From Thermomicrobiales bacterium (GTDB lineage Bacteria; Chloroflexota; Chloroflexia; Thermomicrobiales; UBA6265): a DNA stretch of 64,000 nt. The notes beneath the pieces were generated by a model that saw only the letters and a list, made by a program, of their open reading frames with translations, did not search any database and was not told the DNA's origin. Made by a program: the position numbers and the translations under genes. How positions within the stretch are numbered: the first letter of the stretch is position 1; every line of letters starts with the position of its first letter. Below are positions 55,550-63,735 of the stretch, piece by piece. The stretch is taken from contig JAMLHR010000007.1 of the NCBI GenBank assembly GCA_023957015.1, forward strand, positions 19,354-83,353, read 5' to 3'.

Positions 55550-56447
55550 ATGCTGAACTTCAGTTGGGTTGTTGAGCGCCTTTTTGATCCCCGTGCCATA
55601 GTCGATATCCTGGTCGTCACCGCCCTCTTTTATTGGGTACTCTGGGTGGCGCAAGGCACACGTGCGCTCAGCGTTATCCGGGGTATCATCTTCCTCTTCC
55701 TCATCCTGTTCATCACAGGCGAGGTTTTGCAGCTACGCACACTCAACGCGATTCTCTCCGCCGTTTGGCCAGCCCTGGTCATTGCGATACCGGTTATCTT
55801 CCAACCCGAGCTACGACGGGCGTTCGAGCAGCTGGGTCATGCCGGATCGTGGATTCGGAGCCCGTTCCCCAGCCAGGACGATACCGCTATTGAGTCCATG
55901 ATCGAGGAAGTCGTACGCGCTTCCTATCAGGCTCTCGCGACTGCGCTACGGTGCCCTCATCGTGATCGAACGCGAGACCACATTGCAAGATTTCGTTGCC
56001 CGCGGAGTCGCGATCAACGCCGATATCAGTCGACAGCTTCTGATCAACTCTTTCTTCCCGAACTCTCCGCTCCACGATGCGGCCGTGGTTATCGGCTCCA
56101 ATCGCATTCTGGCAGCCAGTGTCGTGTTGCCACTAACGGACAACATCTCCGCCAGTAGCAGTCTCGGCACCCGCCGCGCGGGCGTTGGCATTACGGAAGA
56201 GAGCGACGCCATCGCTGTGATCGTCTCGGAGGAAACGGGACAGATGTCGGTGGCGCATTCCGGACGCCTGATCCGCAATCTGGATCAGGACAGGCTCCGT
56301 CGCGTGCTTCGAACGCTCCTGCGTATCGAGGCCACCAGCTCACAGCAAGGCAGCGGTCAAATCGGTCCGTATTCGACGGCTATTTGGTGCCGACAGATCG
56401 CGCAATCGTCACCGCGAACCCGCCGCGAAACGACGCCGTCACCATGA
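55550..56447 (+). pseudogene. cdaA: Diadenylate cyclase CdaA, frameshifted and motif-altered
   Basis: Three TM segments near the N-terminus (IVDILVVTALFYWVLWVA, VIRGIIFLFLILFITGEVLQL, AVWPALVIAIPVIFQPELRRAF) and a DisA_N-type domain, as in membrane CdaA (c-di-AMP synthesis). The frame breaks near 55929-55931: dropping one G restores YQLSRLRYGALIVIERET. Downstream is LINSFFPNSPLHDAAVVI, where family members usually have DGA, and LGTRRAGVGITEESDA, where GTRHRA is usual, so the His of the RHR motif is absent. The copy is unlikely to be active as read. The usual partners cdaR and glmM do not follow. Confidence 0.8.
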
Positions 56448-56480
56448 GAGACACGACACCCGCACCAGCCCATGTTGTGA

Positions 56481-56630
56481 TACACTGCGGATGATCTCGT
56501 CGCATTTGATGCACAAGTACCGCAAGCCGAGATCGTGCGGATAGCAGGTGCTGGGCACAACATTCATCGTAGTCACGCAGAGGAATGGATGGAGCAGGTG
56601 CGAAGGTTTGTCGAGGGATTACCCGGTTAG
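56481..56630 (+). pseudogene. Remnant of an alpha/beta-hydrolase 3' end
   Basis: Open stretch of 49 codons beginning after an in-frame stop and ending at TAG 56628. It encodes DDLVAFDAQVPQAEIVRIAGAGHNIHRSHAEEWMEQVRRFVEGL, the classic C-terminal GAGHxxH segment with the catalytic His of alpha/beta hydrolases. No start codon or body of the gene is present. Confidence 0.7.
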
Positions 56631-56675
56631 TCAAGCCTATCTATGTGGCACCTGTACTGTGGAGATAGTCCTCGC

Positions 56676-57599
56676 TCAGTGATTGTCTGGCTCACTAAGT
56701 TCACGCTCGATCTGCTCAATAGTCGGTAGTGCGCTCCGCAACTGCTCCGGCAGTGCTTCAACGAGCTGATATTCCGCGATGCCAAATGGTTGCGTCATGT
56801 CGCGCAGGGCATATTCCGCAACAACTGTGTTCCTGTTTTTGCATAGCAGTAGGCCGATCGTTAGATCGTCAGTCTCATGAGCAAGCATCTCATCAACCGC
56901 GGTCAAGTAAAATCCTAGCTGTCCCAGATGTTCAGGTCGAAACGAACCGGCCTTCAACTCGATAACCACATATCGTCGCAGATGCAAATGGTAGAAGAGC
57001 AAATCTATGTAGAAGTCTTCTCCTCCAACTTCGAGGTGCACTTGCCTACCGACATAGGAGAACCCTGCACCGAGCTCAAGGAGGAAGTCAGTGATGTGGC
57101 CGACCAGGGCTGCTTCGATCTCTCGCTCCTGGGCTTCGTCGCCAAGACCAAGAAAATCGAGCCGATATGGATCTTTGAGCGACTCTCGAGCTAGATCAGA
57201 GTCTGGTTTCGGTAACACCCGCTCGAAGTTCGTCGTTGCTCGTCCCTGGCGCTCGATACGCTTGCGTTCGATTTGCATCACAAGCACATTACGCGACCAG
57301 CCAAATTGGAGTACCGCATCGGCATACGCAAGTCGTAGATCAGGGTCCTTCAGTTTCGTTAGAAGCACAATGTTGTGGCCCCAAGGCAATTGTCCAACAG
57401 GCTGTTGGACAATTGCCTCTTCAGGCCATGCGTCAGCGAAAGCACGCATATACATCAGGTTTGCGCGAGAGAATCCGCCGAGATCAGGGAAAGACTGCCG
57501 CAAATCGTGGGAAAGTCGCTCGACAACCTTTACACCCCAGGCCTGAGCTGCCTGGCGATCAAGAATCTCCCGTCCAATATGCCAGTAAAGGGATAGCAA
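56676..57599 (-). CDS. DUF1016/YhcG-type PDDEXK nuclease, 5' end truncated
   Basis: Read from TTG at 57599, 307 residues. DUF1016 N-terminal domain (LSLYWHIGREILDRQ...QQPVGQLPWGHNIVLLTKLKDPDLRLAYAD), then the PDDEXK nuclease domain (HLEVGGEDFYIDLLFYHLHLRRYVVIELKAGSFRPEHLGQLGFYL), with D...ExK-type catalytic residues D in YIDLL and ELK. In-frame coding continues upstream for about 20 residues (IRIHSAQQRAALAVNTEL) up to the IS630 left end at 57655, with no start codon, so the N-terminus appears to have been cut by that insertion. Such proteins act in DNA restriction or transposition-related systems. Confidence 0.78.
   Translation of the reverse strand: MLSLYWHIGREILDRQAAQAWGVKVVERLSHDLRQSFPDLGGFSRANLMYMRAFADAWPEEAIVQQPVGQLPWGHNIVLLTKLKDPDLRLAYADAVLQFGWSRNVLVMQIERKRIERQGRATTNFERVLPKPDSDLARESLKDPYRLDFLGLGDEAQEREIEAALVGHITDFLLELGAGFSYVGRQVHLEVGGEDFYIDLLFYHLHLRRYVVIELKAGSFRPEHLGQLGFYLTAVDEMLAHETDDLTIGLLLCKNRNTVVAEYALRDMTQPFGIAEYQLVEALPEQLRSALPTIEQIERELSEPDNH
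57384..57418. repeat. 35-bp perfect palindrome in the nuclease gene
   Basis: Arms of 17 bp (AGGCAATTGTCCAACAG) around a single central base, found across residues IVQQPVGQLP of the nuclease. Perfect self-complementarity across 35 bases. Confidence 0.9.
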
Positions 57600-57708
57600 C
57601 TCGGTGTTAACCGCAAGTGCAGCACGTTGTTGCGCGGAGTGGATTCGTATCTTAGAGCGTATGCGGGATGTATTGACAACGAGTCACTGATCCGGTATGC
57701 CATTGACT

Positions 57709-58646
57709 ATGGCACGTTACTATTCGGTCGATTTCCGTGAACGTGTGCTGGCGTCATTCCGTGCGGGCGTTCCAGCAGATGAAATCGCCATCCTCCTTGG
57801 GGTTTCGGTGCGGTCGATCTATCGCTGGAATGAGCTGGAGCGTGAGACCGGTGGGGTGGTGCCTCGTCCCAAGTCCGGTCGCCCTCCGCTCATTGCCCCT
57901 GATGCTGCAGGTCTGTTGCAACAGATGGTCGAGGCGCATCCGGCGGCAACCATCGATGAATACTGCCAGATGTGGGAGGAGCGTACCGGTACGCGGGTGA
58001 GCCGAAGCACGATGTGCAGTGCCATCAATCGCTTGGGATATGTGCGAAAAAAAGGAGTGTCATCGCCAGCGAACAGCAGGAGGAGGTCCGCACCCGTTGG
58101 CGAGAAGACCATGCTGATTTGACGGTATCACCGGTTGTCTTTCTCGACGAAACCAGTACCCAGACCGTGATGACTCGCACCCATGCCCGCGCACCTCGTG
58201 GGCAGCGGGCAGTGGCACGGGTTCCCAGAAACCATGGTCGCAATGTCACCTGTGTGGCGGCCCTTGCCATGACCGGTATCACCCAATCCCTGGTCTTTGA
58301 AGATGCGCTTGACGGTCCGATCTTCGCCCAGTGGATTCAGGAACGCCTCCTCCCGGCGTTGGCACCAGGGACATCCATCGTCCTGGACAATCTCAGCGTC
58401 CATCGGAATGCAGCGGCGCGCATTGCCGTCGAGGCAGCCCGGTGTCGCTTCGTTTTCCTGCCACCCTATTCACCGGACTTCAATCCGATTGAACTCGGGT
58501 TTGCCAAACTCAAGGCATGGCTGCGTGGCGTGGAAGCACGGGACTTCGATACGCTGGCAACGGCGATCGGTGAGGGTCTCAACCGGATTACGCCAGCCGA
58601 TGCACAGGCGTTCTTCCGTCACTGCGGATACCACGATCCACCATGA
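57709..58646 (+). CDS. IS630-family transposase made by -1 frameshift
   Basis: The first frame begins at ATG 57709 (MARYYSVDFRERVLASF) with a helix-turn-helix. The second frame covers the DDE core: VFLDETSTQTV (D), TSIVLDNLSVHRN (D) and PPYSPDFNPIELGFAKLK (E). They overlap at a run of seven A (58047-58053): frame 0 reads CGA AAA AAA GGA, and a -1 slip gives AGG AGT GTC. A_AAA_AAA is a known slippery heptamer, and several IS630 members use frameshifting, so the 316-residue product is probably made this way. Alternatively it is a one-base mutation. Confidence 0.82.
58047..58053 (+). promoter_or_regulatory. A7 slippery site for -1 frameshifting
   Basis: Seven consecutive A phased A_AAA_AAA to the first frame, with AGGAG immediately downstream. 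See the transposase entry. Confidence 0.65.
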
Positions 58647-58723
58647 CAGTACTTTCCGCACACGCTCTAGTCGGACCACAACGCTACTGGATATGGCGAT
58701 AGATATCAGTGCCCGCAACAATG

Positions 58724-58750
58724 CAAAAAGCGGAGCCTTGCGGCTCCGCC
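58724..58750 (-). terminator. Terminator of the ANTAR response regulator gene
   Basis: Minus-strand stem GCGGAGCC/GGCTCCGC (58730-58737 and 58742-58749) over a four-base loop, followed by six T (plus-strand A run 58724-58729). Confidence 0.85.
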
Positions 58751-58767
58751 AGTAGTCAGGTCAGACG

Positions 58768-59415
58768 CTAATCTTCCTCGTCAATATCACCCCGGGAATC
58801 ACCGGAGGAAATGGACGTCTCCATCTCGTAGGCGAGCAGGATAGCATCCGCCACTTCCTTCATCGACTTGCGAGCGTCCATGCTGGTCTTGCGAATGCGG
58901 TGGAACGCCTCGCTCTCGCGCAAGCCATACTGTTCCATCAGCACACCCTTGGCGCGCTCGACCACCTTACGGGTCTCCAGAGCGTCCTTCAGGCTACCAA
59001 CTTCGTGCTCAAGCGTGCGAAACTCCTCGAATCGAGCGCGAGAGAGCTCGATGACCGGCATCAGCTCGGCCTCACGGAAGGGTTTAACCACATAGCCAAC
59101 CACGCCGGCTTCTCGGGCACGGTCCACCAGCACCTGATCGGAGTACGCCGTTAGCAGCACCACCGGTGCAACCTTCTCACGCGTAAGCTCCTCGGCGGCG
59201 GCGATACCGTCGAGATCCGGCATCTGGATATCCATGATGAGCAGGTCAGGCCGCATACGCTTGGCGAGATCGACCGCGGAGCGGCCATCGCCAGCTTCGG
59301 CAACGACATCGTACCCAAGGTGGGTGAGCATTTCCCGTAGATCTAGACGGATGAGAGATTCATCATCGGCAATGATGATTCGCCATCGAGGTGTGGAATC
59401 GTGTGCACCAGTCAT
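58768..59415 (-). CDS. ANTAR-type response regulator
   Basis: 215 residues from ATG at 59415 (a start four codons earlier at 59427 is possible). Receiver domain: IIIADDESLIRLDLREML with the acidic pair, phospho-acceptor Asp in LLIMDIQMPDLDG, and the Lys in VVKPFREAEL. The C-terminal part is an ANTAR domain (KVVERAKGVLMEQYGLRESEAFHRIRKTSMDARKSMKEVADAIL), which binds RNA hairpins and prevents termination. No histidine kinase is adjacent. A Glu/Asp-rich tail ends the protein. Confidence 0.9.
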   Translation of the reverse strand: MTGAHDSTPRWRIIIADDESLIRLDLREMLTHLGYDVVAEAGDGRSAVDLAKRMRPDLLIMDIQMPDLDGIAAAEELTREKVAPVVLLTAYSDQVLVDRAREAGVVGYVVKPFREAELMPVIELSRARFEEFRTLEHEVGSLKDALETRKVVERAKGVLMEQYGLRESEAFHRIRKTSMDARKSMKEVADAILLAYEMETSISSGDSRGDIDEED

Positions 59416-59547
59416 TGTGCGCCCCATCTTTCGACCGGAGATTGGCGAGATCGTCATTGCATCCGCCAAAATCACAGAACCGTTAACATCATCTCCTGAA
59501 AAAGAATCCGGCATGGAGGCCGTTCTGCCACTCATGCCGGGAGAAAC

Positions 59548-59624
<77 letters not shown>

Positions 59625-59685
59625 TCGTGCTCTGCCCAATCAAGTATAAAGCACCCCGCGGACGCCTCACAATTGAGACAGAGAC

Positions 59686-59715
59686 CGGGAAGGCAGTGTT
59701 GCCACTGCCTTCCCG
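59686..59715 (-). terminator. Terminator after rplL
   Basis: CGGGAAGGCAGTG (59686-59698) pairs with CACTGCCTTCCCG (59703-59715), loop of four. It lies after the rplL stop on the minus strand; the U-tract is weak. Confidence 0.7.
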
Positions 59716-59722
59716 TGAGTGA

Positions 59723-60106
59723 TTACTTGACTTCGACCTTGGCGCCGACTTCCTCGAGCTTGGCCTTGGCGGCGTCTGCATCTTCCTTGTTGACGCCCTC
59801 CTTGACTGCCTTCGGAGCAGCATCGACGAGGTCCTTGGCCTCCTTGAGGCCAAGGGAGGTCAGCTCACGCACGACCTTGATGACCTGGATCTTGTTGGCG
59901 CCGGCATCGGTCAGCACAACATCGAACTCGGTCTTCTCTTCCTCTTCAACGGCGCCAGCACCACCGGCGGCTCCACCGGCAGCAGCCACGGCGACCGGAG
60001 CAGCGGCGGAAACGCCCCACTTCTCCTCAAGCGCCTTGACGAGCTCGTTGAGCTCAAGCACGGTCAAACCTTCAAGTGTCTCAATGATCTGATTCTGATC
60101 GGCCAT
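59723..60106 (-). CDS. rplL: Ribosomal protein L7/L12
   Basis: 127 residues. Stalk protein that recruits translation GTPases. N-terminal dimer domain ([28 protein letters not shown]), Ala/Gly hinge, C-terminal [49 protein letters not shown]. Last gene of the leftward cluster after rplJ. Confidence 0.98.
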   Translation of the reverse strand: MADQNQIIETLEGLTVLELNELVKALEEKWGVSAAAPVAVAAAGGAAGGAGAVEEEEKTEFDVVLTDAGANKIQVIKVVRELTSLGLKEAKDLVDAAPKAVKEGVNKEDADAAKAKLEEVGAKVEVK

Positions 60107-60178
60107 TTCGGCATTCTCCTGATACGGGTCACACGCCCGCGGTTACGACAAAACTACAATGTTGCGAACGCGTGATGC

Positions 60179-60715
60179 CTAGTCGGCAGCGGCGTCGCCT
60201 CCGCCCAGTTGCTCCATGCGCGCGTTGACCAGATAGGCCACCGAACGGCTCGGACCACTGAGAACGCCCACTGTGCGAGCCATTGGCGATGCAAGCATCC
60301 CCACGAGCTTCGCCAGAAGCTCTTCGCGCGAAGGCAGGTTGGAAATCGCCTCGACATCTGCGGCGGACAATGCCTGGCCGTCCATGACGCCGGCCTTGAC
60401 CTGCAGAATGCGAGAGGTACGAGCGAAATCAGATACCGCCTTGGCGGTACCAGCGATATCACCCTTGGCGAACACGACGGCGGTTGGACCTTCAAGGAAG
60501 GTCTCCAGCCCCTCTACACCCGCTCGCTCAGCGGCGATGCGTACGAGGGTATTCTTGGAAACGCGGAACTCTCCCTCGCTGGAGCGAAGCTTGCCGCGAA
60601 ACTCCTGCATCTGGGCCACAGAGAGACCGCGGTAATCCGCGAGGATGACCATCTGCGATGCCTCGAACTGACTCGTCAGCAGGTCGATTTCGTTACTCTT
60701 GCGTACTGTTGGCAT
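60179..60715 (-). CDS. rplJ: Ribosomal protein L10
   Basis: 178 residues from ATG at 60715, with AGGAGGTG upstream (a GTG nine bases earlier overlaps that site and is not the start). Base of the L7/L12 stalk. Typical: NEIDLLTSQFEASQMVILADYRGLSVAQMQEFRGKLRSSEGEFRVSKNTLVRIAAE. Preceded by a strong hairpin in the leader that may mediate L10 autoregulation. Confidence 0.97.
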   Translation of the reverse strand: MPTVRKSNEIDLLTSQFEASQMVILADYRGLSVAQMQEFRGKLRSSEGEFRVSKNTLVRIAAERAGVEGLETFLEGPTAVVFAKGDIAGTAKAVSDFARTSRILQVKAGVMDGQALSAADVEAISNLPSREELLAKLVGMLASPMARTVGVLSGPSRSVAYLVNARMEQLGGGDAAAD

Positions 60716-60775
60716 ACCGTTCACCTCCTTCCTGTTTTGGATTCTGCGGGATTCTCATCCCTTACCTCACGAAAA

Positions 60776-60807
60776 TGCGCCCTGGGCAGACTGCAGCCCA
60801 GGGCGCA
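60776..60807 (-). promoter_or_regulatory. 12-bp stem hairpin in rplJ leader (possible L10 leader element)
   Basis: TGCGCCCTGGGC (60776-60787) pairs perfectly with GCCCAGGGCGCA (60796-60807), eight-base loop, between rplA and rplJ. Such structures attenuate or bind L10-L12 in many bacteria. I did not model alternative folds. Confidence 0.6.
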
Positions 60808-60907
60808 CATCGAAAGGTGATGGTGCATTTCCTGAGCCTCGGTCGGGAATTAAGTGATTGCTCACACCGACTGTCTTCGGCCAGAGAGATTTCCTATGTG
60901 GTTCGTG

Positions 60908-61621
60908 TTAGTTAGCGCTCGCGGCCTTGGCGAACGTGTCATTCACGTCCAGATGGATACCAGGACCCATCGTGGTCGCGATGGCGAGTGTACGACAGTA
61001 CACACCCTTCAGTCCAGTCGGCTTGACACGATTGATGGCATCAACCACCGCCAGGACGTTCTCGACGATCTGCTTCTCATCAAAGCTCTTGCGACCAATG
61101 GTGAGGTGCAGGTTTCCAGTGCGATCGTTGCGGAACTCCACACGTCCACCCTTGAGCTCTCGGATCACATTCGGGAGATCGGAGACCTCACGAACCACGG
61201 TGCCAGAGCGCGGGTTCGGCATGAGACCACGGCGACCAAGCACACGACCAAGGCCACCGACCTTGCCCATCTGATCGGCCATGGCGATAGTGGCATCGAA
61301 CTCCAGCCAACCGCCGTTGATCTTCTGCACCAACTCATCGGAACCGGCGTAATCAGCCCCGGCTTCCAGCGCGATGCGCTCAGCTTCGCCACTGGCGAAG
61401 ACGAGCACGCGAACGGTGCGACCTGATCCGTGGGGGAGAACCACGGATGAACGAATGGCCTGATCCGCCTGGCGGGGATCAATACCGAGACGGGCGTGAA
61501 TCTCCACGCTCTCGTCAAAGTTCGCAAAGGCCGCTTTCTTGACCAGCTCTGCCGCTTCCTCGACCGTGTACATTCGATCGCGGTCTACGAGCTTGGCCGC
61601 CTCTAGTGACTTCTTACCCAT
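60908..61621 (-). CDS. rplA: Ribosomal protein L1
   Basis: 237 residues. Signature block LEFDATIAMADQMGKVGGLGRVLGRRGLMPNPRSGTV is exact for L1; DESVEIHARLGIDPRQADQAIRSSVVLPHGSGRTVRVLVFA also typical. L1 binds 23S rRNA and its own mRNA. Between rplK and rplJ. Confidence 0.97.
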   Translation of the reverse strand: MGKKSLEAAKLVDRDRMYTVEEAAELVKKAAFANFDESVEIHARLGIDPRQADQAIRSSVVLPHGSGRTVRVLVFASGEAERIALEAGADYAGSDELVQKINGGWLEFDATIAMADQMGKVGGLGRVLGRRGLMPNPRSGTVVREVSDLPNVIRELKGGRVEFRNDRTGNLHLTIGRKSFDEKQIVENVLAVVDAINRVKPTGLKGVYCRTLAIATTMGPGIHLDVNDTFAKAASAN

Positions 61622-61684
61622 TACATACCTCCGGTGGTGCTAACGAGGGATCATCCCCTCTCCCACTCCTTCAATGATTGCCGC

Positions 61685-62104
61685 TTAGGCGATCTCAATA
61701 CCCATGCTGCGCGCGGTACCCTCAACCTGCTTGATGGCACCATCGATATCGATGGCGTTGAGGTCCTTCATCTTCAACTCCGCGATTTCCTTCACCTGAT
61801 CGGCGGTAACCTTGCCGACCTTGGTGCGAGGATTGGCGGAACCCTTGCTGATACCAGCCGCCTGGCGCAGCAAGTCTGCTGCCGGTGGGGTCTTGGTAAC
61901 AAAGGTGAACGAACGGTCTTCATACACGGTGATCACAACCGGAATGATCTGACCAGCCTGTGCCTGCGTGCGCTCGTTGTATTCCTTAACGAACTGCATC
62001 AGTGGCACACCGTGCTGACCGAGGGCCGGACCAACCGGCGGTGCCGGTGTGGCCTTGCCTGCCGGCAGCTGCAGCTTCACATAGCCGCGAATCTTCTTAG
62101 CCAA
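61685..62104 (-). CDS. rplK: Ribosomal protein L11
   Basis: 139 residues. [37 protein letters not shown] at the N-terminus and [25 protein letters not shown] near the C-terminus are diagnostic. It is the substrate of PrmA, whose gene in this window is frameshifted. Confidence 0.97.
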   Translation of the reverse strand: MAKKIRGYVKLQLPAGKATPAPPVGPALGQHGVPLMQFVKEYNERTQAQAGQIIPVVITVYEDRSFTFVTKTPPAADLLRQAAGISKGSANPRTKVGKVTADQVKEIAELKMKDLNAIDIDGAIKQVEGTARSMGIEIA

Positions 62105-62191
62105 AACATTATCCTTTCTGGCTTACGTACACGTACCGCCCCTGATACCAGGTTGGGATATGGCGGTTCTGATTCTCCCGAAACAGACGAA

Positions 62192-62791
62192 CTAAACTTC
62201 GCGCTCCGCCTGGAGGAAATCGAGTTCCACCGGCGTTTCGCGCCCGAAGAAGGATACCAGAACTTTGATCTTCCCCTTCTCCTGATTGACTTCGTCAACC
62301 TCACCGGTGAAATCGGCGAACGGTCCCTCGACAATGCGGACACGGTCGCCCATCTGGAAGGTGATATTGACCTTGGGTGCTTCCTGCTCCATCTCTTCCT
62401 TAACGGTGGTGGCGATATCGCCGAGGAGCGGAAGCGGCTTGTTATCTTGACTGACGAATCCGGTCACACCGGGAGTGTTACGAAGCTGATACCAGGTGTC
62501 TTCATCCATGAGCATGCGCACGAGCACATAGCCTGGGAAGACCTTGCGCTGCACGGTCTTGCGGACGCCATCCTTGAACTCAACTTCATCCTGGGTAGGA
62601 ACCATCACTTCGAAGACGCGGTCACCCATGTCAAGGGCCTCGACCCGGCTCTCGATGGTCTTCTTCACCTTGTTCTCGTAGCCCGAGTAGGTGTGAAGCA
62701 CATACCACTGCCCCTCGATCGGCTGGTCTTCAATTCCGGCGTCGGCCGCGCGCTTGGCGGCAAGGCGCTCTCGCAGTGACAGGCGCTCCAT
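62192..62791 (-). CDS. nusG: Transcription termination/antitermination factor NusG
   Basis: 199 residues. NGN domain: QWYVLHTYSGYENKVKKTIESRVEALDM...RKVFPGYVLVRMLMDEDTWYQLRNTPGVTGFV; C-terminal KOW: FQMGDRVRIVEGPFADFTGEVDEVNQEKGKIKVLVSFFGRETPVELDF. An N-terminal extension of about 25 residues precedes the NGN domain. Between secE and rplK. Confidence 0.97.
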   Translation of the reverse strand: MERLSLRERLAAKRAADAGIEDQPIEGQWYVLHTYSGYENKVKKTIESRVEALDMGDRVFEVMVPTQDEVEFKDGVRKTVQRKVFPGYVLVRMLMDEDTWYQLRNTPGVTGFVSQDNKPLPLLGDIATTVKEEMEQEAPKVNITFQMGDRVRIVEGPFADFTGEVDEVNQEKGKIKVLVSFFGRETPVELDFLQAEREV

Positions 62792-62830
62792 CAGGTTCCT
62801 CCTGGTAACGTTGCAGCTGAAGTGGGTGTG

Positions 62831-63253
62831 TTACCCGATGGCTTCGAAGATCTTGAGCATGGTCCAGTCCAGACCGCCGAGCAATGTACCGACAACCAAT
62901 GCCAATGCCATGACCAACAAGGTGAGATTGATCGTCTGCTGACGCGTTGGCCAGATGACCTTGCGGATCTCGGACATGGTGTCGTCATAGAAGTTTCGGA
63001 CGCCCTGGAACCGCTTGGTATCAACGACACGGCTGATACCAGACTTCTGATCCTTCTTCGCCTTGGCGGCTTTGCGTTCGGCAGCACGCTGGGCGTTGCG
63101 ATCCACGGCTTCAGCGGTCTCAACCGTGGCAATCGTCGCCTCTTGAATCTCATCGGCCTCCGGTGCCACCGTGGCGGTGGTTGGATGCGTAGATCGGCGA
63201 CGCTTCGCGGTGGAAGATCGTCTCTTGGGGGTTGTTGTCTCGTCAGTACTCAC
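62831..63253 (-). CDS. secE: Preprotein translocase subunit SecE
   Basis: 140 residues. The conserved part is at the C-terminus: FYDDTMSEIRKVIWPTRQQTINLTLLVMALALVVGTLLGGLDWTMLKIF, one TM helix with the conserved W-P-T-R loop before it. The first 80 residues are a charged, Ala/Lys-rich extension (AQRAAERKAAKAKKDQKSGISR) of unknown role; similar extensions occur in actinobacteria and chloroflexi. Confidence 0.94.
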   Translation of the reverse strand: MSTDETTTPKRRSSTAKRRRSTHPTTATVAPEADEIQEATIATVETAEAVDRNAQRAAERKAAKAKKDQKSGISRVVDTKRFQGVRNFYDDTMSEIRKVIWPTRQQTINLTLLVMALALVVGTLLGGLDWTMLKIFEAIG

Positions 63254-63373
63254 GTGCTGGACCCCTCATTGCTCTCGGTGCCAACCGATCCCCGGCAGGC
63301 ATATTCCAGTAATCACACATGAATGGGGCGTGCCTCGTGGCTCCGCCCCATCTCCACTCGGTATTCAACCGGG

Positions 63374-63446
<73 letters not shown>

Positions 63447-63473
63447 ACGACCGCGTCTCCGCGGTACCTTGCA

Positions 63474-63644
63474 CTATCGCGTTTCGCGATGAAGCTGATG
63501 CGTTCGGCATCGTGGGCAGAACTTCTTCAGTTCCAGTCGCCCTGGATCGTTCTTTCGGTTCTTCTCGGTCGTGTAATTTCGCTCACGGCATTCCGTGCAC
63601 TCCATCGTCACAACCGGCCGATCGACCTTCGACTTCTTGGCCAT
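63474..63644 (-). CDS. rpmG: Ribosomal protein L33
   Basis: 56 residues, translated by hand from ATG at 63644. Two CxxC pairs: [17 protein letters not shown] and CPRCRTH, the zinc-binding (C+) form. Typical position between tuf and the secE-nusG pair. Confidence 0.95.
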   Translation of the reverse strand: MAKKSKVDRPVVTMECTECRERNYTTEKNRKNDPGRLELKKFCPRCRTHQLHRETR

Positions 63645-63697
63645 TGTACTACATCCTGTCCCGGCAAATCAGCGCATGATGAGCCGAAAATAGGTCG

Positions 63698-63726
63698 CTG
63701 GTGCGGGCCGAATCGACCCGCACCAG
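63698..63726 (-). terminator. Hairpin between tuf and rpmG
   Basis: CTGGTGCGGG (63698-63707) pairs with CCCGCACCAG (63717-63726), with a further partial GC pair; minus-strand flank CTATTTTC. It may end tuf transcripts partially. Confidence 0.6.
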
Positions 63727-63735
63727 AACGTCAAC

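Larger units (their letters stand above)
57655..58667 (+). mobile_element. IS630-family insertion sequence
   Basis: 1013 bp bounded by TA at 57653-57654 and 58668-58669, the IS630 target. Inverted ends GAGCGTATGCGG (57655-57666) and, inverted, GAGCGTGTGCGG (58656-58667), with similar sequence continuing to about 24 bp. Holds a transposase in two overlapping frames. Inserted at the 5' edge of the nuclease gene. Confidence 0.88.

Noticed and set aside
57697..58122. Separate small IS630 orfA protein
   Set aside because: The frame ends shortly after the A7 slip site and the rest continues in -1; treated as one transposase.
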